From: UBA11524 sp963642705
GTDB taxonomy: Bacteria > Bacillota > Clostridia > Christensenellales > Aristaeellaceae
Length of the DNA stretch: 37,468 nt
NCBI GenBank assembly: GCA_963642705.1
Contig: CAVIHU010000017.1
Location: 1-37,468, forward strand
Direction of reading: 5' to 3'
In this document: one piece after another, positions 32,015 through 37,468 of the stretch
Layout of the letters: every line of letters begins with the position of its first letter
Position numbering within the stretch: the stretch's first letter is position 1
Notes under the pieces: model-generated
Database searches by the model: none
What the model was told of the DNA's origin: nothing
What the model saw: only the letters and a program-made list of their open reading frames with translations
Translations under genes and position numbers: made by a program

Positions 32015-33181
32015 TCACTCTGCTGCCGGTACGCTCAGCATCAGCAGCAAGCCGGTATCCGTTTCCATACCAATCAGCGCCAGCTGGTCGAACACGATAT
32101 CCACCCAGCCGCCCTCCCGGACAACTGCCGGCTGCACCGACCAGTTCATCTGCGTCTCATCGTTTACCGCCGCCGCATCGGCATCATTCTTCGGAATGCC
32201 CAGCGCCGTCACAATCTTCTGCCCCTCTTCATAGGGCGTTGCAAAAGCGATCGAGCCAACCGCGTCGCCGTCCGTTGCACGGTAGTCGCGCGTGATCAGC
32301 GGCACATAATCCGTGACAATCAGGTCATCCGTGTTCGTACCCAACAGGTAGCGTACGCGATTCTGATCCTCTTCGGGCAGCCAGCTCAGCGCAGGCTGCT
32401 TCTGCTCGGTGACGTACTGCTGCAGCAGCGAAATCTCGCGCTTGATGATGTCCGTCTCCGATACAATCACCAGCTCGAAGTCGTCCGGCCGTGCGGTGCC
32501 ATCCTCGGTGATTGTCTCGATAATGCGTGTGTTATCCTCTGCCGTCTTGCTCGGGCGGATTTCCGGCACCTCGGTCGAAGTCACTTCCTTGTGCTGCGTT
32601 GGGCCCTGTCGGATGGTCAGCAGGCTGAAGAGCAGATCCTCGCCGTACAGCTGCTCCATCAGCGACTGCGGCACCTCGAATTCGACCACGCCGACCGCAG
32701 TCACGCGTGAGTCAACCGGCGTCCATTCAATGTTCTCCGAATCGGTCGTATCGCCCAGCACAACTACCGTCAGCTGACCGACCTGATAGTCGATTTCCAG
32801 CTGCATGACCGCGCTCAGATCCGCCTGCGGCTCCGCATCCGCCGCGTGCAGGCGCATGAATTCCGTCATATACAGCGAATCGGGGTCGACAGAGACCATT
32901 GCCTCAATCTCGTGCTGCGTTTTCTCCGGATACCAGCGGACAGGGCGATTTCCCTTCTCGTACACAAAGTCATAGATGTCCGTGACGGTATTCATCGTCA
33001 GCTGATCCGCCGGCAGCCGATCCAGCTCGTACTCCGTGCGTGCGTCATCCAGCCATTCCGCCTTGAGGAATACAGCGCGATCCTGTGTCGGCGTACCGGG
33101 CGCGTCCGTCAGAACGGCTGCAAACGCGCTGCCGGTCAGCAGCATGATGACAAGCAGGATTCCAAGAAAGCGTTTCACCAT
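32015..33181 (-). CDS. Secreted protein with two internal repeats, function unknown
   Basis: I do not recognise this 388-residue protein. Residues 1-21 are a signal peptide ending S-A-F-A-A. The mature part contains a duplicated module: residues about 67-185 resemble about 250-383, with V-R-W-Y-P-E versus L-S-W-L-P-E and D-S-L-Y-M-T-E-F versus D-D-L-I-V-T-D-Y. Both copies end in alternating hydrophobic strands (V-V-E-F-E-V and V-D-I-V-F-D). It lies between the LCP and chain-length genes, so it may be an envelope protein for polymer assembly or attachment. The ribosome site GAAGGAG is good. No metal or catalytic motif is visible. Confidence 0.7.
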   Translation of the reverse strand: MVKRFLGILLVIMLLTGSAFAAVLTDAPGTPTQDRAVFLKAEWLDDARTEYELDRLPADQLTMNTVTDIYDFVYEKGNRPVRWYPEKTQHEIEAMVSVDPDSLYMTEFMRLHAADAEPQADLSAVMQLEIDYQVGQLTVVVLGDTTDSENIEWTPVDSRVTAVGVVEFEVPQSLMEQLYGEDLLFSLLTIRQGPTQHKEVTSTEVPEIRPSKTAEDNTRIIETITEDGTARPDDFELVIVSETDIIKREISLLQQYVTEQKQPALSWLPEEDQNRVRYLLGTNTDDLIVTDYVPLITRDYRATDGDAVGSIAFATPYEEGQKIVTALGIPKNDADAAAVNDETQMNWSVQPAVVREGGWVDIVFDQLALIGMETDTGLLLMLSVPAAE

Positions 33182-33204
33182 GTTTTCTCTCCTTCTCTCG
33201 TTCC

Positions 33205-34227
33205 CTACTTGAAGAACAGGGACGTCAGGGTGTCATTGAGTGCATCTGTATCGGGTGTAAATTCTGTGAAGCCGTCGTCGCCATACGCATGGCTTCCGGC
33301 GAGATTCCGTGTGTCAGGTCGGTCATAGGACTGGCATTCATACGCCTTGTTGATGAGCCAGCCGCGGTCAATGTTCGTAGTGATGTGATCCGCCAGCGCG
33401 TCGAAAAGCTCACCGACAAAGTTCAGATCATCGTTCATCTTTTCAACCATGAGCGATTCCGCGAGTTTGATGAAGTTGCTCTGCCTGCGCATACGGGCGC
33501 TGTTCGTGCCGTCACCGACGAGCATACGGCTGCGGACATACGTTTCCGCCTGCTGACCGTGCAGCGTAATGGTCGACCCTTTCGTCATGGACGAATCGAC
33601 CGCCGTGAAGTCATCCTCCAGCGTGACGGTCACGCCGCCGAGCGTGTCATTGAGCACTGCAATGCTGCTCATGTCCATTGCCAGATAGCCGCTGATCGGG
33701 ATGCCGCCAAGCAGGCGACTGACCGCCCAGACCGTGTTTTCGCAGTTCTCCTTCGCGGTGGTACCGTAGGCGTGCGACAGGCTGATTTGCGTCCGCCGCA
33801 GACCCGTATAGTCGCCGAAGGGACCGTAAATGCGGATCTCCGTCAGCGTATCGCGGTCGATCTGCAGCGTGTTGACGGTTCTGTTTTTCCTATCGATGGA
33901 AATCAGCAGCAGATAGTCCGCCTGACCCGCGTACTGACCGGATGATTCGCTGTCGATATCATCCCAGTCCACGCCGATGAGCAGGAGGTTCGTCAAGTCC
34001 TGCTTACGGTACGTCCATGTCCGGCTGCCAACCTGCAGCGTCAGGTCGTTATCCTCGAAGCGTCCCTTCAGCGAACCGACCGTTTCCGGTGCTTCCTCGC
34101 TTTCCAGCTGACTGCCGATGAAATGCACGCCGAGCAGGATGCCCGCGTATACGAGCGCAACGCCGATGACAAGGAGAATAATCTTGGTCCTCGAAAGACG
34201 TTTCCTCGCGTATCCGTGGTTACGCAC
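33205..34227 (-). CDS. LytR-CpsA-Psr (LCP) family cell-wall ligase
   Basis: This 340-residue protein has an N-terminal membrane anchor (about 15-35) and an extracytoplasmic LCP domain. Visible elements include N-L-L-L-I-G-V-D (about 80-87), a D-Y-L-L-L-I-S-I-D strand, I-D-R-D-T-L (R-D-T pocket, about 123-128) and Y-V-R-S-R near 230. LCP proteins attach teichoic acids or capsule to peptidoglycan. The start is GTG at 34227; AAGGGG lies upstream. It is the first gene after the strong promoter at 34282-34310, so the operon begins with its anchoring enzyme. This, plus the CDP-alditol genes, fits a wall-attached polymer. Confidence 0.9.
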   Translation of the reverse strand: MRNHGYARKRLSRTKIILLVIGVALVYAGILLGVHFIGSQLESEEAPETVGSLKGRFEDNDLTLQVGSRTWTYRKQDLTNLLLIGVDWDDIDSESSGQYAGQADYLLLISIDRKNRTVNTLQIDRDTLTEIRIYGPFGDYTGLRRTQISLSHAYGTTAKENCENTVWAVSRLLGGIPISGYLAMDMSSIAVLNDTLGGVTVTLEDDFTAVDSSMTKGSTITLHGQQAETYVRSRMLVGDGTNSARMRRQSNFIKLAESLMVEKMNDDLNFVGELFDALADHITTNIDRGWLINKAYECQSYDRPDTRNLAGSHAYGDDGFTEFTPDTDALNDTLTSLFFK

Positions 34228-34281
34228 CGCTGCATTCCCCTTCCGTCAGGCTTTCATTGAAGCATAAAGAAGCCCTCCCTA

Positions 34282-34310
34282 ATTATACAACAAAATGGGC
34301 GGTACGTCAA
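34282..34310 (-). promoter_or_regulatory. Strong promoter of the EPS/RiPP operon
   Basis: Read on the minus strand: TTGACG (-35, 34310-34305), a 17-base spacer and a perfect TATAAT (-10, 34287-34282). The LCP start is about 55 bases downstream. No other equally good promoter was seen between here and 11844, so about 22 kb may be transcribed from it. Confidence 0.85.
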
Positions 34311-34489
34311 TTGTTTTCCCGCCTTTTTCGTTTCTTAGAGAGGTACTTCTTGAAAAAAATGTGTAAATTTTCTCTTTTTCCCGTGAATTGCTGCTTTGCA
34401 TTCATCGCCGCCGAATAATTCATCAGGATCGGTTTCAAAGCCGAATGCTCGCCATCTTTTGAATATTTGGTGAACAATGCTGCATTTAT
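34311..34489. other. Intergenic region upstream of the EPS promoter
   Basis: It is 179 bases long and AT-rich, lying between the end of the MBL-fold gene and the EPS promoter. It holds no open frame with a ribosome site and no clear terminator for the gene upstream. It may contain operator sites for the EPS promoter, but I see no strong dyad. Confidence 0.5.
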
Positions 34490-35425
34490 TTATTCCGAAA
34501 GGTCACGTTTCTCCTGATACTGAGCATAATCTGCAGGGTCGACGCCCGTCCGGAACACGATGTCGGCGCCATCGGTGAACAGCAGGATGTTCCCGTGCCT
34601 GTTCGTGTAGATATGGTCACGCGTCAGCCGCGGTTCATTGCTGTAGCCCGCCGTGAACGACCAGATCTCCCACACCGAAGCAGACCCCGGCACAAGCACG
34701 TACATGGGCGTCAGCACCTTCGTAATCGCAACGCCGATGACAAAATCGCCCGAATCCTCCCGGATGCCGTGATGCGGAAACTTGAGCACGTCGATGTACG
34801 TCAGCAGCTCCTTATACTTACGGTTCATGTTGCCGCTTGCCGCATAGTCGGCCGTGAAGAGGATGCGCTTCTCACCGTATGTGAGCAGAAAATTCAGCGA
34901 ATCCATGTTGGCCAGACCGTTGTTTCTGACTGTTTCCGGACCGACACAGTTCACCTTGAGCAAATCGCCGATGACGAACTCATCGCCATCCTTCATCTGG
35001 CGGTACTGAGCGCCGTTCGCCAGCGGGTCGTATGCCGCATTGAGCTTCTCGGACACACCGTACACGATGGTGCTCTCATCGCCGTAACGCTCCAGCACGT
35101 AGTTCAGGTTCATGCAATGGTCATCATGCCAGTGGGTGATGATATACACATCGACATGCGTGATGCCGAGCGCCTCCAGATATTGCGGAAAAATCCGCGC
35201 CGGCAGATCCGGCCACGCCTCGCCGCCGTCAATGAGCACCGTGGTGCCGTTAAAGCGGATGACATAGCCGTCTGCGCTGCCCAGATTCACCTGATGCAGC
35301 TCCAGAATCGGCAGCACGGTTTCCATGTTATCCTCTGTTTCCGTGTTCACATCCGTACCAGAAGCCAGATCCGTTCCTGTAACCGCTTCTGCCGAAACAA
35401 GCGACGCTGCAAACAGCATCATCAC
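34490..35425 (-). CDS. Secreted metallo-beta-lactamase-fold hydrolase (ComEC-like), 5' end frameshifted
   Basis: The open frame gives 311 residues with a metallo-beta-lactamase fold: V-L-I-D-G-G (about 64-69), T-H-W-H-D-D-H (about 96-102), and later F-T-A-D-Y and K-F-P-H-H-G. These resemble the stand-alone extracellular domain of ComEC-like proteins and secreted phosphodiesterases. A complete signal peptide appears only if one G is removed from a G8 tract upstream: an ATG at 35465, with AAGGA seven bases before it, would then read M-S-K-R-L-Q-G-G-L-L-S-L-L-V-M-M. As given, translation would need an internal ATG inside the signal sequence. The tract may be a phase-variation switch or a sequence error. 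It is probably co-transcribed with the CofE-like gene. Confidence 0.75.
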   Translation of the reverse strand: MMMLFAASLVSAEAVTGTDLASGTDVNTETEDNMETVLPILELHQVNLGSADGYVIRFNGTTVLIDGGEAWPDLPARIFPQYLEALGITHVDVYIITHWHDDHCMNLNYVLERYGDESTIVYGVSEKLNAAYDPLANGAQYRQMKDGDEFVIGDLLKVNCVGPETVRNNGLANMDSLNFLLTYGEKRILFTADYAASGNMNRKYKELLTYIDVLKFPHHGIREDSGDFVIGVAITKVLTPMYVLVPGSASVWEIWSFTAGYSNEPRLTRDHIYTNRHGNILLFTDGADIVFRTGVDPADYAQYQEKRDLSE

Positions 35426-35440
35426 CAGCAGTGATAGAAG

Positions 35441-35448
35441 CCCCCCCC
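35441..35448 (-). other. G8 homopolymer tract interrupting the signal peptide frame
   Basis: The plus strand shows eight C residues, that is eight G in the coding strand. Seven G would join the well-placed ATG at 35465 to the MBL-fold frame; eight shifts it. Confidence 0.7.
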
Positions 35449-35520
35449 TGCAAACGTTTACTCATCTTTTTTTCCTTCTCAATCGCGCTCTTTTCCCATC
35501 CTCTTTCGTGCAGATTCGCC

Positions 35521-36264
35521 TTATTTCAGCGGACGGATCAGAATCAGCGGCGTCAGCTCTCCCCCCTGGCCCGAGGGATTATCCTTCATCGCGTCCTGAA
35601 TCTGGTCATCCGTCAACGGAAAATCATCGCACTTACCCAGCTGATTCTGGTCAAAGTCGTTCGCATCCATGATGACAATCGGGATGCCGGTTTCCTTCTC
35701 GATTTCGTTCGACAGCTCGACAGGATGCTCGGGGTTAATCAGCGCAAGGGTTTTATATCGGTCGAAGCTCGAACGAAAATAGAAGCCGTCAATACCTGCA
35801 ACGCCGTGACCACAAATCTTGTAGAACAGCCCTTTCATGCCGAAGGGACGCGTCACTGCGCTGACGAAGCCTGCCAGCAGTACACGCGGCAGACCGACCA
35901 TATCGATCACCAGTTGGAGCTTATACGGCTCATGCATGCCAACGCCCGTGGAGTTGATGCCCGCGAACCGCGCCATCAGCTTGGCGAAGAAGCCGAGCTT
36001 CATGTCCTCCATTCGGCGGACATTGCCGGTGCACATCGCCATGACTTTCGCTGTGATGGACAGCACGTCGTCCGGCTCTGCAAGTGGCAGCACGTACTTC
36101 TTCACCAGCTCCGACGCACTCTCGTTCACCTCAACAAAGTGCGTCTGAATCGCATAGCGCTGATACCGCCGACCATCCTTGCCCGTCAGGATTCCGCGGT
36201 CAAAATATACAATGCCGTCTTTTTCGCGGCGCTGTTCCTCCAGATTTTTGGATTCCGCACCCAT
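35521..36264 (-). CDS. F420-0:gamma-glutamyl ligase (CofE)-like protein
   Basis: This 247-residue protein resembles the CofE-type amide ligase family. It has I-Q-T-H-F-V-E near residue 35, D-D-V-L-S-I-T-A-K-V-M-A near 60, G-I-D-G-F-Y-F-R-S near 170 and I-V-I-M-D-A-N-D-F-D near 205. The family adds glutamate to coenzyme F420, but this lineage is not expected to make F420, and no other cofactor gene is nearby. A different gamma-glutamyl or amide-forming role is likely. The start at 36264 has GAAGGAGAG upstream; the frame extends further but without a site. A promoter stands at 36314-36342. Confidence 0.75.
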   Translation of the reverse strand: MGAESKNLEEQRREKDGIVYFDRGILTGKDGRRYQRYAIQTHFVEVNESASELVKKYVLPLAEPDDVLSITAKVMAMCTGNVRRMEDMKLGFFAKLMARFAGINSTGVGMHEPYKLQLVIDMVGLPRVLLAGFVSAVTRPFGMKGLFYKICGHGVAGIDGFYFRSSFDRYKTLALINPEHPVELSNEIEKETGIPIVIMDANDFDQNQLGKCDDFPLTDDQIQDAMKDNPSGQGGELTPLILIRPLK

Positions 36265-36313
36265 GCGTATCTCTCCTTCCATGCACCGCACCGCTAAAGC
36301 AGCCGGTTTTATC

Positions 36314-36342
36314 ATTTTACAACGATTCCGTGATTCTGTCAA
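36314..36342 (-). promoter_or_regulatory. Promoter of the CofE-like gene
   Basis: On the minus strand: TTGACA (36342-36337), 17 bases, TAAAAT (36319-36314), about 50 bases before the start codon. This is near consensus and divergent from the small genes to the right. Confidence 0.8.
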
Positions 36343-36386
36343 TTCGCCATCGAAAATCCGAACGAAACTGAACGCAGTAATATTTA

Positions 36387-36671
36387 ATGCAGAAGACCTC
36401 GCAACGGTTTTCCGCATTGTTTTTTATCCGAAGGGCAGTGGAAGGAGGGGAAGGCATCACGCTGCGCGAGCTGCTGGAGGTGTGCAAAGCCAACACCGAC
36501 TGCGAAGTCTGGCTGGACGAACATCTTGCGAACCGTTTTTTCAGCGTCATCACCGGCACGGCGCACGCGCTGCTGAATCGCACGGACGTGCCGATTCTGG
36601 ACTGCCGTGTGTACGCCGTTGAAGCGGGGGACGGCAGGCTGGGCATCCAGTTGACGAAGGAGGAGGAGTGA
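36387..36671 (+). CDS. Small hypothetical protein of a mobile element, start uncertain
   Basis: I do not recognise this protein. The natural start of the conserved-looking part is at 36456: GGAGGGG stands five bases upstream and the following residues read I-T-L-R-E-L-L-E-V-C, but the codon there is ATC, not ATG. The frame has an ATG at 36387 giving 94 residues, without a ribosome site, and a GTG at 36438. Either a rare start is used or the gene has lost its start. The C-terminus is acidic (T-K-E-E-E). It heads a tight cluster of small plus-strand genes running off the window. Confidence 0.5.
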   Translation: MQKTSQRFSALFFIRRAVEGGEGITLRELLEVCKANTDCEVWLDEHLANRFFSVITGTAHALLNRTDVPILDCRVYAVEAGDGRLGIQLTKEEE

Positions 36672-36677
36672 AAGAAC

Positions 36678-36974
36678 ATGAAAACCATAGTTTTTAGCCT
36701 GTCCATGCCACATTGTGGCTCGCGGAGCGGGCACTGGTCGGGCGAAGATCAGAAGCACCTTATCTTTCAGCGCGTGTCTGATAGGCTCGCTGAAGCGCTG
36801 GATGGTAAGAGCTGGGATTACAACTGGGGAGACGGCTGGTGCGCAAGCATTGACGCCAGAATCGTAAGCGGAGACGAAAGCCGAAAATTGCGCAGACAGA
36901 ACGCCGGTTTCTGCGGCTATGACTGGATGGTTCGCAGCATTCTGGCGTTCGGGGAGATAGAAAAACCCAACTGA
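36678..36974 (+). CDS. Small hypothetical protein
   Basis: This encodes 98 residues with no recognised family. It is rich in W, G and S (G-H-W-S-G-E-D, W-D-Y-N-W-G-D-G-W-C) and soluble. AGGAGGAG, overlapping the end of the previous gene, serves as ribosome site, so the genes are coupled. Size and packing resemble prophage or conjugative-element accessory genes. Confidence 0.6.
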   Translation: MKTIVFSLSMPHCGSRSGHWSGEDQKHLIFQRVSDRLAEALDGKSWDYNWGDGWCASIDARIVSGDESRKLRRQNAGFCGYDWMVRSILAFGEIEKPN

Positions 36975-36989
36975 TGGAGGAGGAGACCG

Positions 36990-37157
36990 ATGAAGCTGAT
37001 TAACACGGACTTGCTCCTGAAGGAGCTGAAAGCTCGCCGGAACGACATGCGGAAGAATCACGATGGGCTTGACATCGAGTACATTGACGGGTATTTGGAC
37101 GGCATCGGGGAAGCAATCGACTTGCTGTACGAAGCTTTAGTGGAGGAACAGCCATGA
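36990..37157 (+). CDS. Small hypothetical protein (55 residues)
   Basis: This encodes 55 residues, mostly helical and charged: M-K-L-I-N-T-D-L-L-L-K-E-L-K and then I-D-G-Y-L-D-G-I-G-E-A-I-D-L-L. GGAGGAGGAG lies just upstream. The stop overlaps the next start (ATGA). The pattern resembles small phage proteins of unknown role. Confidence 0.65.
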   Translation: MKLINTDLLLKELKARRNDMRKNHDGLDIEYIDGYLDGIGEAIDLLYEALVEEQP

Positions 37158-37372
37158 ACGGACACATCATTCTCAGCACGGAGGACGGCATCCACATCGT
37201 GGACAGCATGGAGAGCGTGTACATCGACTGGGAGCTTGAGGAGCTTGTCCTCTCAGGCGGCGAAAGCCTCTACCACATCCCCGTCCATGACCCCGAACGC
37301 CTGCTTGAGACCATCAGGAACGCCTTCAAGCGCGAAGACACGACCTTCATCGAGGTGACGCGCAATGACTGA
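37154..37372 (+). CDS. Small hypothetical protein (72 residues)
   Basis: This encodes 72 acidic residues, predicted mostly beta (G-H-I-I-L-S-T-E-D-G-I-H-I-V-D) with a C-terminal helix. It overlaps the genes on both sides (ATGA upstream and 8 bases downstream), typical of compact mobile-element operons. No function is assigned. Confidence 0.65.
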   Translation: MNGHIILSTEDGIHIVDSMESVYIDWELEELVLSGGESLYHIPVHDPERLLETIRNAFKREDTTFIEVTRND

Positions 37373-37468
37373 ACCCGAACAGCTCCACATGGAAGAAGTC
37401 GACCGCGTCACGATCTGCAACGACAAGCAGCGCCTTCGCCGGATGCACGACCGCTACGGCGAGTGCTC
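37365..37468 (+). CDS. Start of a further gene, cut by the window end
   Basis: An ATG at 37365 opens a frame that stays open to the end of the window: M-T-E-P-E-Q-L-H-M-E-E-V-D-R-V and then T-I-C-N-D-K-Q. It overlaps the preceding gene by eight bases, with GAGGTG eight bases upstream. Only 34 residues are visible, so no function is assigned. Confidence 0.5.
   Translation, partial: MTEPEQLHMEEVDRVTICNDKQRLRRMHDRYGEC

Noticed and set aside
31739..32710. A 323-codon open frame on the plus strand
   Set aside because: Antisense to the chain-length and duplicated-module genes; no start signal.
36387..37468. The small genes as an intact prophage with the phage fragment at 83
   Set aside because: They are 36 kb apart, with complete metabolic and EPS operons between them, and no phage structural, integrase or lysis gene was found.

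Overview
This window looks like the chromosome of a Clostridia-type member of the Bacillota, probably from a gut or rumen. The evidence is strong GGAGG ribosome sites, sigma-A type promoters with 17-base spacers, a BY-kinase/PHP-phosphatase exopolysaccharide module, a lipoprotein signal, and hemicellulose-directed enzymes beside a sugar ABC importer that lacks its own ATPase. No rRNA, tRNA or CRISPR array was seen. Species was not inferred.

Left end (1-480): decayed fragments, namely the tail of a phage head-tail adaptor gene on the minus strand and an alpha/beta-hydrolase-like piece on the plus strand. Positions 439-11787 (plus strand) form a plant-polysaccharide utilisation region: a GH127 beta-L-arabinofuranosidase, a Tim44-like zinc-ribbon lipoprotein, an AraC-type regulator, a large secreted CE15-type (glucuronoyl esterase-like) protein, a sugar-binding protein and two sugar permeases. 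An intrinsic terminator separates the binding protein from the permeases. The enzymes suggest an acidic, arabinose-bearing hemicellulose or pectin as substrate.

Positions 34310 down to 11844 (minus strand) form one long exopolysaccharide/capsule operon behind a strong promoter. In transcription order: LCP ligase, a duplicated-domain secreted protein, chain-length regulator, BY-kinase, PHP phosphatase, then a RiPP cassette (S26-like protease, radical SAM/SPASM enzyme, two precursor peptides, HPrK-like kinase fused to PqqD, ABC exporter), the initiating sugar-phosphate transferase, a second RiPP cassette (radical SAM/SPASM, a 59-residue precursor, another HPrK-PqqD fusion), then CDP-alditol and glycosyltransferase genes, an EpsG-type polymerase, a NTP_transf_5 protein, a GT32 enzyme and a flippase. 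Two radical-SAM peptide systems built into a phospho-alditol polysaccharide operon are the most interesting biology here.

Positions 36342-34490 (minus strand) hold a CofE-like gamma-glutamyl ligase homologue and a secreted metallo-beta-lactamase-fold protein whose signal peptide is interrupted at a G8 tract. Positions 36387 to the end (plus strand) hold small, tightly packed genes of mobile-element character.

A family of inverted-end repeats is scattered through the window. There are two full copies of about 233 bp, one decayed 149-bp copy and three minimal palindromes of 46-48 bp. The full copies fold on paper into a multi-branched structure with a GNRA-capped hairpin.
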